From Takakia lepidozioides (Eukaryota; Streptophyta; Takakiopsida; Takakiales; Takakiaceae): a stretch of 64,000 bases of DNA. The notes beneath the pieces were generated by a model. The model was not told the origin of the DNA. It searched no databases and was given only the letters and a program-made list of their open reading frames with translations. Positions within the stretch are counted from its first letter, which is position 1, and the number at the start of each line of letters is the position of its first letter. Shown here one piece after another: positions 13,260-23,689 of this stretch. The DNA lies in the NCBI GenBank assembly GCA_030704615.1, contig CM060734.1, forward strand, positions 42,116,042-42,180,041. Direction: 5' to 3'. The position numbers and the translations under genes were made by a program.

Positions 13260-14960
13260 GCTCTTTAGAAGTGGGCTTATGAGATAAGCAATGACCGGCA
13301 CCTACAGAGCACACAGGGGGCAAGAGAAATCACGACCAAACTATGGTTAGACATAACACAGCCAGTGGCTGTGGTACCTGGGTGTGTGTTGCTTCCAAAC
13401 TGGTTTGCATGTGTGAGAAATAGAGAGTGTGTTTGCACTTCAGGGTTTAAGCTTTAGTATCATAGCAGAACTGCAGTCTCCCTCTCTCCCTTGTCTACCC
13501 TGTGTTCTAAGTTTCTTTCTCTCTCTCTTCCCTCCTCGGCCCTGTGTGAACATCATATACTTTCTTACTTTGCACTACTGGATTCATGAAGCATTATTGT
13601 GTACAAAGAGAGGACCCAGCAGAGGACTGCATGGAAATGAGCAAGAACAGACAGCCATGGTAACCTTAAGCTACATGATCTCAATAAGATAATTGTGGTG
13701 GAATACTGCCATTTAACCTCCAATTCTGTCCTTTGTTCCATCATTCCTTCCCTTCCTCCACCCTCAAAACTAGGCACTGAGCTTTCTCGTCTCCTCACAG
13801 AATCTCTGGTAGGCAATGGAAGGAATGTAAGCTTCTAAAGAGGAAGGACAAACACAGATATTAGAGGGACAGACAACAGACCTGCACGTTCCAGTATTAC
13901 ATAGAGAAGAGGGACAAGAGAGAAATACAAGAGGAGAAAAGTGAAGTGCGTGAAGAAAAACAAATGGGATGAAAGGCAAAACCATACATTCCCTCACAAC
14001 AACTTTCCTAAGAATTGAGAAAAAGTTTCACTCTGGTCAGATCTATGTTTGTGAACAAAAAGTCGGGAGGAAATTCATATCTTTGATGTGCATATTATAA
14101 CCCTGCTGATGCCCACCCCAACCAAGACTAGAGAGCAAGTAGATGATTGATCTTACTGAGTAAGAGTTCCCGAGCAACATCCATCTGATGCTGGTCTTCA
14201 GCTTCTCCTTTCTGTTCCCTGGCAATGGCTGAGAACGTAACTGAGTGGATGCCTGATCCCTATGGGTCCTTCCTGGATGCTTTTTTGGGGTTTGAAAATT
14301 CTTGACCACCTCAGGCCTGGGTGAAGTACAATAAGAGAGCATCTATAAGAAGTAAGAAGCATCCATATGAAACATGAAACATGAGACAAAGCAGCAGCTA
14401 AAGGAACATGGCAACATCAACAAAAATCAGAAAGCATCTTTGACTGTTTTAAATGAGAAAACTCCACCCAGTAGGGAATGACAAATGTGCATGCCTAGAA
14501 TAAAACCCTCCAGCTCCGAAGCTGCTAAATCAAGCCCTTGCCACAATCATTCCATATGCACAATTTGCACCAGATCAACTATTCTTCCAATGCAATCATC
14601 ATTAACTCAGAAAATACGACCCCTAACTGTAACTTGGTAATCTTCTGTCAGTTTGTCCCTTCCTGTGCCTGGAAAAAAAGTTTCTGTTCCCCGCATAAAA
14701 CTTTGTACTGTGAAATCCTCCCATACAGGACTCAGCTCACACTACCCTACCATGCACCCACTATAAGGTACAGAGGTATAGCTGCAAGCATTTGACAAGC
14801 CTCTTCTGAATCATCGACTCAGGAGTAGCATACCAGTCTGAATTACAGGCCTCTTCCACTAGCAGAAAACGAAGACTTCAAACAACTGAACTAATCACCA
14901 CTCTTCCCGACAGCCACCTAGCGGCAAGACTCGTTTAGTTACAAATTTTTTCAGCCTCGA
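13260..14960. other. Intergenic; no gene recognised
   Basis: Between the DUF3444-like exons and the end of DNMT3. It contains pyrimidine-rich runs (about 13470-13530) and several short unrelated open frames, with nothing I can assign. Confidence 0.3.
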
Positions 14961-14969
14961 TGCGTTCCC

Positions 14970-17900
14970 TTACAGTCTGCAAGCTACGAAGGACATTCTT
15001 TCCCTCCACAAAACCACACAAATACACTATGCTGGTCATAAGCTCAAAATATTTACGTACCTGTTTGTAATGAGAGCATTTAAGTAATTGTCGGCTCCCT
15101 TTATTTGCACATGGGTGTAATTTGCTGGATATCCCATTAACATTTCCACCTCCATGTGATTTACATAGCGCAGAGTCTTGGTGCCAACTTGCATCACTTG
15201 CTCCAGTTGCACGTTGTTGCCGTTGTGGGAGTTGTTTGACATAATCACCTAAGTCCCACATATCAGATTCTTAGGAGAGAGAAAATAGAGAAACTATAGA
15301 ATGTTCCCCACTGGGCACAAGACATGAGAGGAAGTAGCATGACAATCAAAATTACATCCAGGAAGCGCAGAGGGCCTGTGGATGGTAGATTTCCAACATG
15401 CTTTCTTTGACCACCGTGACCTGGATGGATTCTACAGATTTAGCATGTTTGGAATTTGTCGAGAGTACCCAGGACAATGAATCAGAAAGTGAACATTGTC
15501 TTCAGGTGCCCACGCAACGGGCATTCCTCTCTGCATCTGTTTGCTGTTCAAAGGTGGGGTTCCTGCCCCGAGTTTAAATTTCCCTCTAGTGTCGAGAGTG
15601 GGCAAACCCTGGAGGTCATCCATGATGGCCTCCCCCACGTCACAGACTGGAAACAAGTTCAGGGAGAGAGGGAGAGAGAGAGAGCTTAAGAAAGAAGTAC
15701 CCCAGTTTTCGATTCAAGGGCAATAGCATCCTGGAGGCAACTTTGGACAGATGTCGATGGGTGGTCTCTCAAGTGGGGAAGCCTTGGTGGGTGGGGAATA
15801 TTGGTCCAATACAACCGACGCCGTCTGCTGGGGGTGAGCTCAATAGAGTCTAATTCAAAAGGCAGCATCTCGAGGTGCTTGGAGATTTCGTCTCGGTCAA
15901 CCCATGACATTGAAGCCACATTCTCCACGAGAAACCTGTCCACAGACAAAATGGAAACAATCAAACAAAGGCCACGAAGATCATCAGTGAGGGGTGCTTG
16001 CTTTTAGGCCATGTCTTAGTATTCCTGCAATATCCAGGTCAATGTAGCAACTAATCACTAACAGCCTTGAATCTTCACAGGTTAAGTCTGGACAACACTT
16101 TTGAACCCCATATATCCAGGTAAGGTTTTTGGCCCACCGTCAACCTGAATAATGATTTTTATACTGATCGTATTAGGTGAGCTACAGTGAGCTGTTCCAA
16201 ATGATAACAAAATAAAACGACTGAGTACAACTAAAGCTTTTCGAGGAGCACTCAGGCTGTCAAGCAAGTACAAGGCAGATAGATAGCAGGCAAAGAGTAA
16301 ATGAGTCCTTCAAATCTATGGATGCCACTAGTGTAGAAGGGAAGACGAAACTGCCAAACGCAACATGTGGAAAGATCTTAATGCAGTACTCTATTGAGAC
16401 ATCTTGAATGAAAGGCAGACTTCAGCACTGTCAGCTTTATGAATTTCTTCTATTTGCTTGTATTACAAACACATTACAACCAACTGATGTAAGCAAATAG
16501 GAACAGCATAGTACCATTTGGGCTTGAACTCTTGAAGCACCCTAAGCAGCTCAAAAAAGAGCTTGCTCCGCCGTCCATGAAGACTGTGATCAACAAATGA
16601 AATAATAATGCTCAACGCCAAGTATAGTTTCAAACTCTAAGCACTCCCACGTGTTTCCTAGACACACTTGCTCTGTTGGAAATGAATTGTCAGCCATAGC
16701 ACCTTCTTAAGATACAGGTCTCTCTCTAGTTGTACTGTGTTGTTCCACTCGTGTCAATAAGAGCCTTCAAGCCTCCCATACACATCATGAACTCTTTTTT
16801 TTTTCCCCTTTCTTTCTCTTTCATTCTTTATCCCACTGTAATACAGTTTCTCTTCCCCAGCTGCATAGCTGTTCTACGTTATTAGGCTTCTGGTAATGCT
16901 TTACTAACTAATGGCTCTGCAATCAGTCTGTGAAGGAGAATTCTCTCTTTCTCTCCCTCAACTACGATAAAGCACCATTTCATTTCTCCCTCAACTACGA
17001 GATCCGTGGGAGATTCCACTGTTTATTCAGTGGAACCCAAACTCTCACTGATGTCTTTCACTATGAGGATAAAAAATGCTTGGCAGCCTACCTACATGAG
17101 GCCTTCACCCTTAGACAATCGCTAGAACATTAATTGTGGTTTCTGGATTTGTTCCTCTCTCATGTTTTCTTCCATTTTGTCCCATAAGCTCTACGAGCTT
17201 TCCGCGGACGTTATAAAGCACCATTTCATTTCTCTCCCTCAACAGACTCACAAGCAGTGCAATCTCTATAATTGTCACATCTACTGCCAGGTTAAGAGAG
17301 CAGGAGTTCTGGCTGGCCATTGATCTAGATGGCTAGAAGGCACTTAAATCAACACACAGTTCCCTTTAGCTGGATTGTCCCCAGCCGTTTGCATACCGAT
17401 TTCAAGTCGAGTTCCGTACCGTGATGGGGAAAACCTCACAAAAGGGCAAGAGGGCTTTGTCCTGCAGGGTATGTAATGGCCAACACTTGCGGGGAATGGT
17501 CCTGTAGTGCATCATCATCATGTCTCTGCCTCTCTCACAAAACTCAATGACATGTAACCTTGTTGGGATTGGCTGTGCATGGCAAATTTGTTAATTTCAT
17601 ATTTGTTGAGTAGCATTCCTATACTTTGCTTGGGGGATGGATATCCGGAACGGACTATAACCTTAAGGATATCTCATTGCAACCTTCCAAAAAAGAAGGT
17701 CAAAGAATTCTCTCTCTCTCTCTCTCTCTCTCAACGAGTCTAGGGCTTCATCATTCAAGATCATGCTATCTGTTGGCAATACCAGGCCTCAAATCCAGAG
17801 TCAGTATGTGTAACTGGACAGTACTAGGCTGTGGCACCATTCGATCTCAATGTCATACCAGGCTAGGGAGTGAAAGTACCAGCTCTGGGCACTCAAGTCT

Positions 17901-18907
17901 TTGAACTACGTCATATAAGATTGGTACTATTCAGAGGACAGCTAGAGACAACATCTGTCTTTTTGTCACACACACAGACCACTACCTTTGGTCCTCGCTT
18001 CTAGCATTCAGTTCTTCCTTCTCTGATGTCAAGCAACTTCAGAGGAGTCTGAATAATATTGACTGAAGAAGGACCTTACCCCTCTTTTTTGCCCATGCAA
18101 CTCAGATCCTGGCAGGGGAAGCCGCCCACAACAAGATCAACTTCCTCGGTGATGGCTGCACTCTCAAGTTTCCGCACATCTCCAACATGCCGGACTTGCG
18201 GGTACCTTGTCTTGACGACTTGTACTGCCGGTGCACTCTGAAATCAAACAATGCTACTAACAATGCTAAGCTGCTGAAAAAATCTCATGCAGTGTGCAGT
18301 TGCTCTTCCGGATTGTGAGAACTCCATATTGGACAACAGTTCCTGTGCCTTTTTCCGATGTTTTATCTACCTGCTTGCGAAGACACAGAGTACAGTGATA
18401 TGAACTCACCACTTCGGAACTGTAGCCAATAAACGGAATACCAAGGCGAGAAAGGGCTGCCCAGATGCCGCCGATGCCGTCAAAGAGGCTCAGAACCACC
18501 AGCGGGTCACCCTTCCAGGGCCCCGCCTCGTGCCTGAATGCAGCAATCCAGTCTCCATCTCCATCTCCCTCAAATACTTCCTGCAGCTTTTCGTTTGTCT
18601 ACTGTATGAGGCTCGGTTTCAGCAACTTCTGACACTTCATTGATACCACGTGCTTACAGCATCTTACATCTTCAACATGAAAAATTGAATATATGTGAGA
18701 CAACGAGCTCCTTTGCGCGGGAATCCTCACGATACTACAAGCAGTGCCAGGTATAGATAATCATGAATCTCACCGAACAAAAATATGCATAGTGAAAAGA
18801 CAATGAGCAATGACCGTGGAATGTGCCGCGAATGGCATCGATGCAGCCTTCCGATTTCGGTCTGCAGAGGACCGTGTCGGCGAAGGCCTGCCATCCTGCC
18901 ATTCTCT
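14970..18907 (-). CDS. DNMT3: DNMT3-type DNA (cytosine-5) methyltransferase
   Basis: Seven minus-strand exons with consistent phases: 18907-18774, 18598-18410, 18237-18080, 16583-16515, 15935-15701, 15248-15061 and 14997-14970. Visible in order: motif I (VLSLFDGIGGIWAALSRLGI), motif IV with the catalytic Cys (DLVVGGFPCQDLS), GRRSKLFFELLRVLQ, motif VI (FLVENVASM), motif VIII (RRRRLYWTNIP), MEVEMLMGYPANYT, and a short motif X (ALITNRMSFVACRL) before TAA. The I-to-X order is linear, not permuted as in DRM, and SRLGI plus ENVASM resemble DNMT3. DNMT3 is a de novo 5-methylcytosine writer. The N-terminal exon before 18907 is unresolved: an ATG at 19027 opens a 40-residue frame that does not join in phase. 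No PWWP or ADD domain is seen. The tiny last exon is inferred from phase alone. Confidence 0.75.
15430..15660 (-). mobile_element. LINE B ORF2 C-terminal fragment in a DNMT3 intron
   Basis: The minus-strand frame reads FPVCDVGEAIMDDLQGLPTL and later HFLIHCPGYS, clearly parallel to the long LINE B copy at 38966-39895 (FPVCDMGEDILDDLKGLPTL, HFLIHCPGFS). It lies in the intron between exons 15935-15701 and 15248-15061, in the same orientation as the host gene. The fragment is truncated at both ends. Confidence 0.75.
16930..17245 (+). mobile_element. LINE A 3' end in a DNMT3 intron
   Basis: The plus-strand frame encodes the LINE A C-terminus (YEIRGRFHCLFSGTQTLTDV ... FTLRQSLEH stop) followed by the LINE A 3' tail ending ttataaagcaccatttcatt. 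A second, shorter tail piece (ataaagcaccatttcatttc at about 16970) lies directly upstream, so two truncated copies abut. It is antisense to the host DNMT3 gene. Confidence 0.8.
17626..17740. repeat. (CT)n microsatellite and flanks
   Basis: A pure CT dinucleotide run of about 24 bases at 17710-17733 inside the large DNMT3 intron. Nothing else recognisable in this stretch. Confidence 0.6.
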
Positions 18908-19910
18908 CTGCAAAGGTGATGACAGAGGCGGGGAATGGATCCCCTGCTGCCAACCTTTATCCTCCTGCTTCTTTAAAGTCTGAGCTTCTCTCTCAATTTC
19001 CTGAATCTTCCTAATTAGACTCTCCATCAGACTACTTGCGATCCCGAATCTCGAATGTGCACTTCTTCAGAATGAGACTAGAGGAGAGACTAGCGGATGT
19101 AGTCTTCCCTTGAAGCATTGAGCAACAATTTCGAAGTAGCATGCAAATCAGGGATTGCTCAACTCAAACACAAACTACTTAACAATTGACCATGTAGCAG
19201 GCGCAAGAAGATAGTCGATGAATCGAAGCAAGCGCCACTCGACACACTCTCACACGGACACACACACCTTGGAACGCAGCGCCCGAGAGAAGGGCCGGGT
19301 GGCCCGAAGCTCACGCGGCTATCCCGCACGCCGGAGAACCTGACCGTTACGATGTTTCCTACCTACAACGCTGCCGTCGACGGACGGATGAGGATCATTC
19401 GTCACTCGATAATCCGTTGAGATACAGTGGTGATATACTCCCAGCTGACGACCGATTATCATCCTTTTCGGCTAGGGTAACCAACGATACATCGACACAG
19501 GTTAAAGCACATCGATTGTGGCCAATCACGGCGCGTAGAAATATATTGTAGAATCCAATGAATTAGTGTGATGAGTGCGGGAATGAATGGTGACGGCTGT
19601 TGAATGGGACGCTTCGGCACTCCGTTAAGGGCTTATCACTTCCATCATCCCCCCGACTGTTGACTACTCCGCCGGACAGTCATGTGTCACATTTTTGTCC
19701 CGCAGCAAATCATCCGCGCCACTGTTTGGCAATCATGGGACATTTAGTGGCACACTTTATTTGTCCCGCTACAACTGCGGGAAGCATCTTCACACGCTGA
19801 CCTCAAAGTCTGCTGTCCCTACCCTTTCAGTACCATAATTTGTCATCGCCTCTGAGCTAGGTAGGCTTCAAATCCTCATGCCCATTCTTCCAAGGACATT
19901 GCTTATCAGC

Positions 19911-21140
19911 TTAACCCCTAAAGGCCAAGGGCCAATTTTTGCCAAGACCTGAAAAACTGGACCCTGGCCCTCTAAAACATTTATATCTTGAGATTTACTA
20001 AGGCGCAACTACCCCACCTATGACCACAAAAATCCCTGTCTAAATCCAACCAGCAGATCCAAAGAATATAATGTCTGAAAGTGGTGCAAAAAAACAACAA
20101 ACATGAAGTAAATAGGGAAAAAAAAGTGATTTTTCTATCGAATTTCCCATCTGTGAACTGGTCTGACATGACACTCTCCAGAATCTGGTGCCCTGTCATA
20201 TAAGACACCTTCCCTGCAAATTTCATATTTTTCTGACATAATCTCAGGTATGCTAAAAATGGGGGGTCAAATTTGGGGTTTTCCTTAGGGCAGGAAAAAA
20301 TGTTTGTAAACTTTTGAGCCGTTCATTTGGCAATCGCTCCGGTGAGAATGTTGTGGGTGGGTAGCTTTTCCCCAAAAACATTTCGGGCCAATCTGAGTCT
20401 CCTAATAGGTCTTTTACCCCCTGCCCATGAGACTTGCAATTGCACCTATGTGGGCCTATAATTTTTGGACAGTAGCCCTCTCTTGTGGAGGGTTTTAGGG
20501 GGTGCCTCATTCTACCCGTCCCTCCCAAGGCATGTCCACACCCCCACCCAGCGGGCCACCCCTATGTTTATTGGGTTTTGGGGTCAACCACCCCACGCGT
20601 TGCCCAAGCCACCCATGCCCGACCAGAAAAACAAAACTTGGCGGATTTCACAAAGTGGACGGAATATGCCAACAGGATTTGAATTTGGATGAATGTGGGA
20701 GGTTTCTACATCCATACTTCCACGGATGATGTTGGATGAATTTGGATGAGTTTGGATGGCATGGAGATCTCCAAGGCAGGTCGGCTGGGGGTGCCATTTA
20801 GGGGGTAAGTGGCGCAATGAAGGGTGTTGGGAGACGCACCACCCTCCCATTGGGGGGTGCACGGAATGTCACCCTAACCTGACCCTATTTGTCATGTCAT
20901 CCTTAGGGCAGGTTAGATGGTGAAAAGTGGCCTCAAAATCACGAGTGTGGTGGACTCTACGCTCTCCACGTGGCAATTTCCGGGACATATGACCAATTGG
21001 GAAATTCCATGTCATACCTGAATTGATTTCCAATAGAATGAGCCTATGTGGGCCCACATCAGGCTTAACCTCAGAGATAACCAGCCTGTTTTCTAAACCC
21101 AACCGACCCAAGTTGGGTCGTTTTGACGCTTAGGGGTTAA
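19911..21140. mobile_element. Non-autonomous piggyBac-like DNA element (TTAA-flanked)
   Basis: The left end reads TTAACCCCTAAAGGCC and the right end, reverse-complemented, reads TTAACCCCTAAGCGTC. TTAA occurs at both borders (19911-19914 and 21137-21140) with short inverted CCCCTAA termini just inside, the hallmark of piggyBac-superfamily insertions (TTAA target duplication, termini beginning CCC). The 1,230 bp body has an internal palindrome near the right end (acccaagttgggt) and no transposase; its open frames are short and unrecognised. The superfamily is inferred from the ends only. Confidence 0.55.
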
Positions 21141-21343
21141 GTTACTCATTGCAAGTGACTGCTGACTGCATACTGAAGTCATTAATAAGCCCTACGGGCC
21201 AAAAGGAGCACCTGCCCGACCATAATTGGTGTAACTTAACTTATGGCATAAATTTTCGTCGTGACATGAGGGCAGATGGATCCCTTGCCTCCTCAAATGT
21301 TGGTGAAGATTTGATACGAAGGAGTTTGCATCTTTAAGTATTA

Positions 21344-21712
21344 GGGTAGAACACCCTATGACCGTTCATCTAAAGATGGCGGAAGATCTAACGGTGAATT
21401 TTTGTCATTTTTACCCCGGATAAATTGATAAGATGCCCCACATCTGGGGTATCCCAACACATTTGGAAGTGCATGATTTCATGAAATCCACACAAAGTTA
21501 TGGGGTTTCAAAGTTGAACCAATCCGAATGCTTGTGTGAAGTTTGAGCCCTATGACCACTCATATTTCTTGGGGGTTCTATCAAACAATTGTTTGCCAAG
21601 TGGCCAAAATGAGCAGTCTTGGGCCCAGCCATGGTCGCTCATGCAGGCCTGACCCAAGCAATTATGAGGTGAACGGTCATAGGAACTATAACGGTCATAG
21701 GGTGTTTTACCC
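21344..21712. mobile_element. MITE copy 1, 369 bp, TA target duplication
   Basis: The left terminus GGGTAGAACACCCTATGACC is the near-perfect inverse of the right terminus (GGGTAAAACACCCTATGACC when reversed), one mismatch over about 23 bp. TA flanks both sides (21342-21343, 21713-21714), suggesting a Tc1/mariner-type or other TA-targeting family. There is no coding capacity. A second copy with the same interior lies at 22208-22565. Confidence 0.75.
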
Positions 21713-22079
21713 TATAGCTGATACCTATTCTGTCTTTGTATGTAACCTGAGGCTTGGCTTCCTGCATATGCACCGTCCCCATATTTGCTTAAAAGCAGCT
21801 TCTTCCTCCATGTTTTGCAAGAATGTTGTATACCTGGAAATAGGCCTATGGTTAACCGCATCTAGGCATATGGTTAAAAAAAGTTGATCCATTATTCAAT
21901 CTCTACCTCAAAAATGGACCTCCAACTTTTATCCTTTATAATAACTATATACCCCAATTCATTTGGCCAGTTTGGGAAGGTCAGGCAATCCGACACTGTG
22001 CGAAGAGCCAATCAGTGGGACCGCTGGAGGCGTAGAGAGGAGGGAAATAGCTCGACAGGATGTAGACACCTGTAGGCCT

Positions 22080-22915
22080 AGGCTAGCGTAGGAGGTGGGC
22101 CTCCTTTTACTTCTAGAGAATTCCAGAAGGGGCAGGAGTGGGTGGGGACGAGGCGGTGGGCCCTCTTCTAGAAGGCTCCACCACCGCCTTAAGATAATAT
22201 ATATAGAGGGTAGACAGGCCTATGACCGTTCATCTAACGATGGCAGAAGATCTAACGGTGAATTTTTGTTGTTTTTTACCCCGGATAAAATTGATAAGAT
22301 GCCCCACATCAGGGGCATCCCAACACACTTGGAAGGGCGTGATTTCATGAAGTCCACACAAAGCTCTGGGGTTTCAAAGTTGACCAATCAGAACTTGTGT
22401 GAACCTTGAGCCCTATGACCAATCACATTTTTGGGGGGGTTCTATCAAACAACTGTTTGCCAAGTGGCAAAACTTGGGCCCAGCGATGGTAGCTCATGCG
22501 GCCTGACCCAAGCAGTTATGAGGTGACCGGTCTTAGGAACTATAACGGTCATAGGGTGTTTTACCTAATGGGTATAGATTTTACAATTCTGCCTCCCTTT
22601 GGTGGGCTCTGCCAGCACGCCCCTCTTAGAAAATAAAAATTTGGAACCTGAACATCAACTAGTTAAAAAATGTCTTACTAGACAAGACATACTCTAGACC
22701 ATAGCCCAAATCCTGGCAGGCTGTTCCTGAAGGTCGAAAAAATGGAGAAGATTGGAGCAGCGGAGGGCAGGCATGTTGGAATAGGTGAAATAGGAGGACA
22801 GCTCTAGAGGGTAGCTTAGAAGTAGGAAGGGTGGGCCTGCTCTTAGTTCTGGAGCATTCCAAAAGAAGGCTCCACCAGGGCATTCAAAGAGTATATAAAG
22901 AGGGTAATAAGGGCT
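22080..22915. repeat. Diverged direct duplication flanking MITE copy 2
   Basis: A block at about 22090-22210 (ggaggtgggcctccttttac ... aaggctccaccaccgcc ... tatatagagggtag) is echoed at about 22815-22910 (gaagggtgggcctgctctta ... aaggctccaccagggca ... tatataaagagggtaa). Downstream, ggtgggctctgccagcacgc (about 22601) recurs as ggtgggctctgcaagcaggc (about 22947). This suggests an old tandem duplication of roughly 0.7 kb, with the MITE inside it. Confidence 0.5.
22208..22565. mobile_element. MITE copy 2, direct-repeat partner of the 21344 element
   Basis: Same orientation and interior as copy 1: ctatgaccgttcatctaa..., gataagatgccccacatc, and tcatagggtgttttacc at the right end. The left terminus is diverged (GGGTAGACAGGCCTATGACC), and only the right side keeps a clear TA. 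This copy looks older or gene-converted. Confidence 0.7.
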
Positions 22916-23296
22916 AAACTCTACAGGATTTCTGCACGTCACTTAGGTGGGCTCTGCAAGCAGGCCCCTTAAAAAAGTGTAAAGTTGAAACCTAAACCAT
23001 AATAAGGGTCCCACATATTGTAGTATACGAAAGTGTTTCCCTTACATTCTCTGTTGAGGACGAAACGACAAGACGTCGGGTTCTTGAATCAAAACTTCGA
23101 AATCAACTGGTCTCGCAACTATAGAAGGGAGCTCGCGGGTGGCTGCGGGTAAAAGGCGAAGGGGAATGTGGGGGTCCCGCCAGCATTGAATGCCGGGTGG
23201 CCGGGCCCAGTGGATAATAAGCCCTCGGACAGTGCAGATTCCGTGGAGGGATGACAAATTGGTAATGGTTTTGTACGTGTGCAGTGGAAGATCTTA

Positions 23297-23668
23297 GGCC
23301 GCTTTACACTAGGGCCCAAGCCCAAGACCAAGTGAGAATGGAGCATTCCCATTGGCGGAGGCCTGAAAATTGGGCTTTACATTACGGCCCAAGCCCAAGA
23401 AAATGGAAGTGGGTGATTTGCCTACGTGGCACCTACATGGCACAAGTTTTGGCGCCAACTTGTTGGGCCGGACCAAGAAAAAGGAACCCTCCTAGAATGG
23501 AGACCCAACTCTGAGCTCTTGGGCCCAAGTAGTTTGGTATTAAAATAGACTATTTTTGTGCGATCATGACTGTTTGATCGTGACCGTTGAAGTTGGCCCA
23601 AGACCAACCCGAGTGGTAGAAATTGGGCCCAGGATTTCTTGGGCTTGGGCCCTAGTGTAAAGCGGCCC
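23297..23668. mobile_element. 372 bp element with about 30 bp terminal inverted repeats
   Basis: The left end GGCCGCTTTACACTAGGGCC and following CAAGCCCAAG are matched by the inverse at the right end (cttgggcttgggccctagtg, taaagcggcc), one base indel over about 30 bp. TA dinucleotides flank both sides (23295-23296, 23669-23670). An internal gctttacattacggcccaag (about 23374) partly repeats the terminus. Non-coding, so a MITE is the simplest reading. Confidence 0.7.
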
Positions 23669-23689
23669 TAAGCCCTTAGAGTTTCCTTA

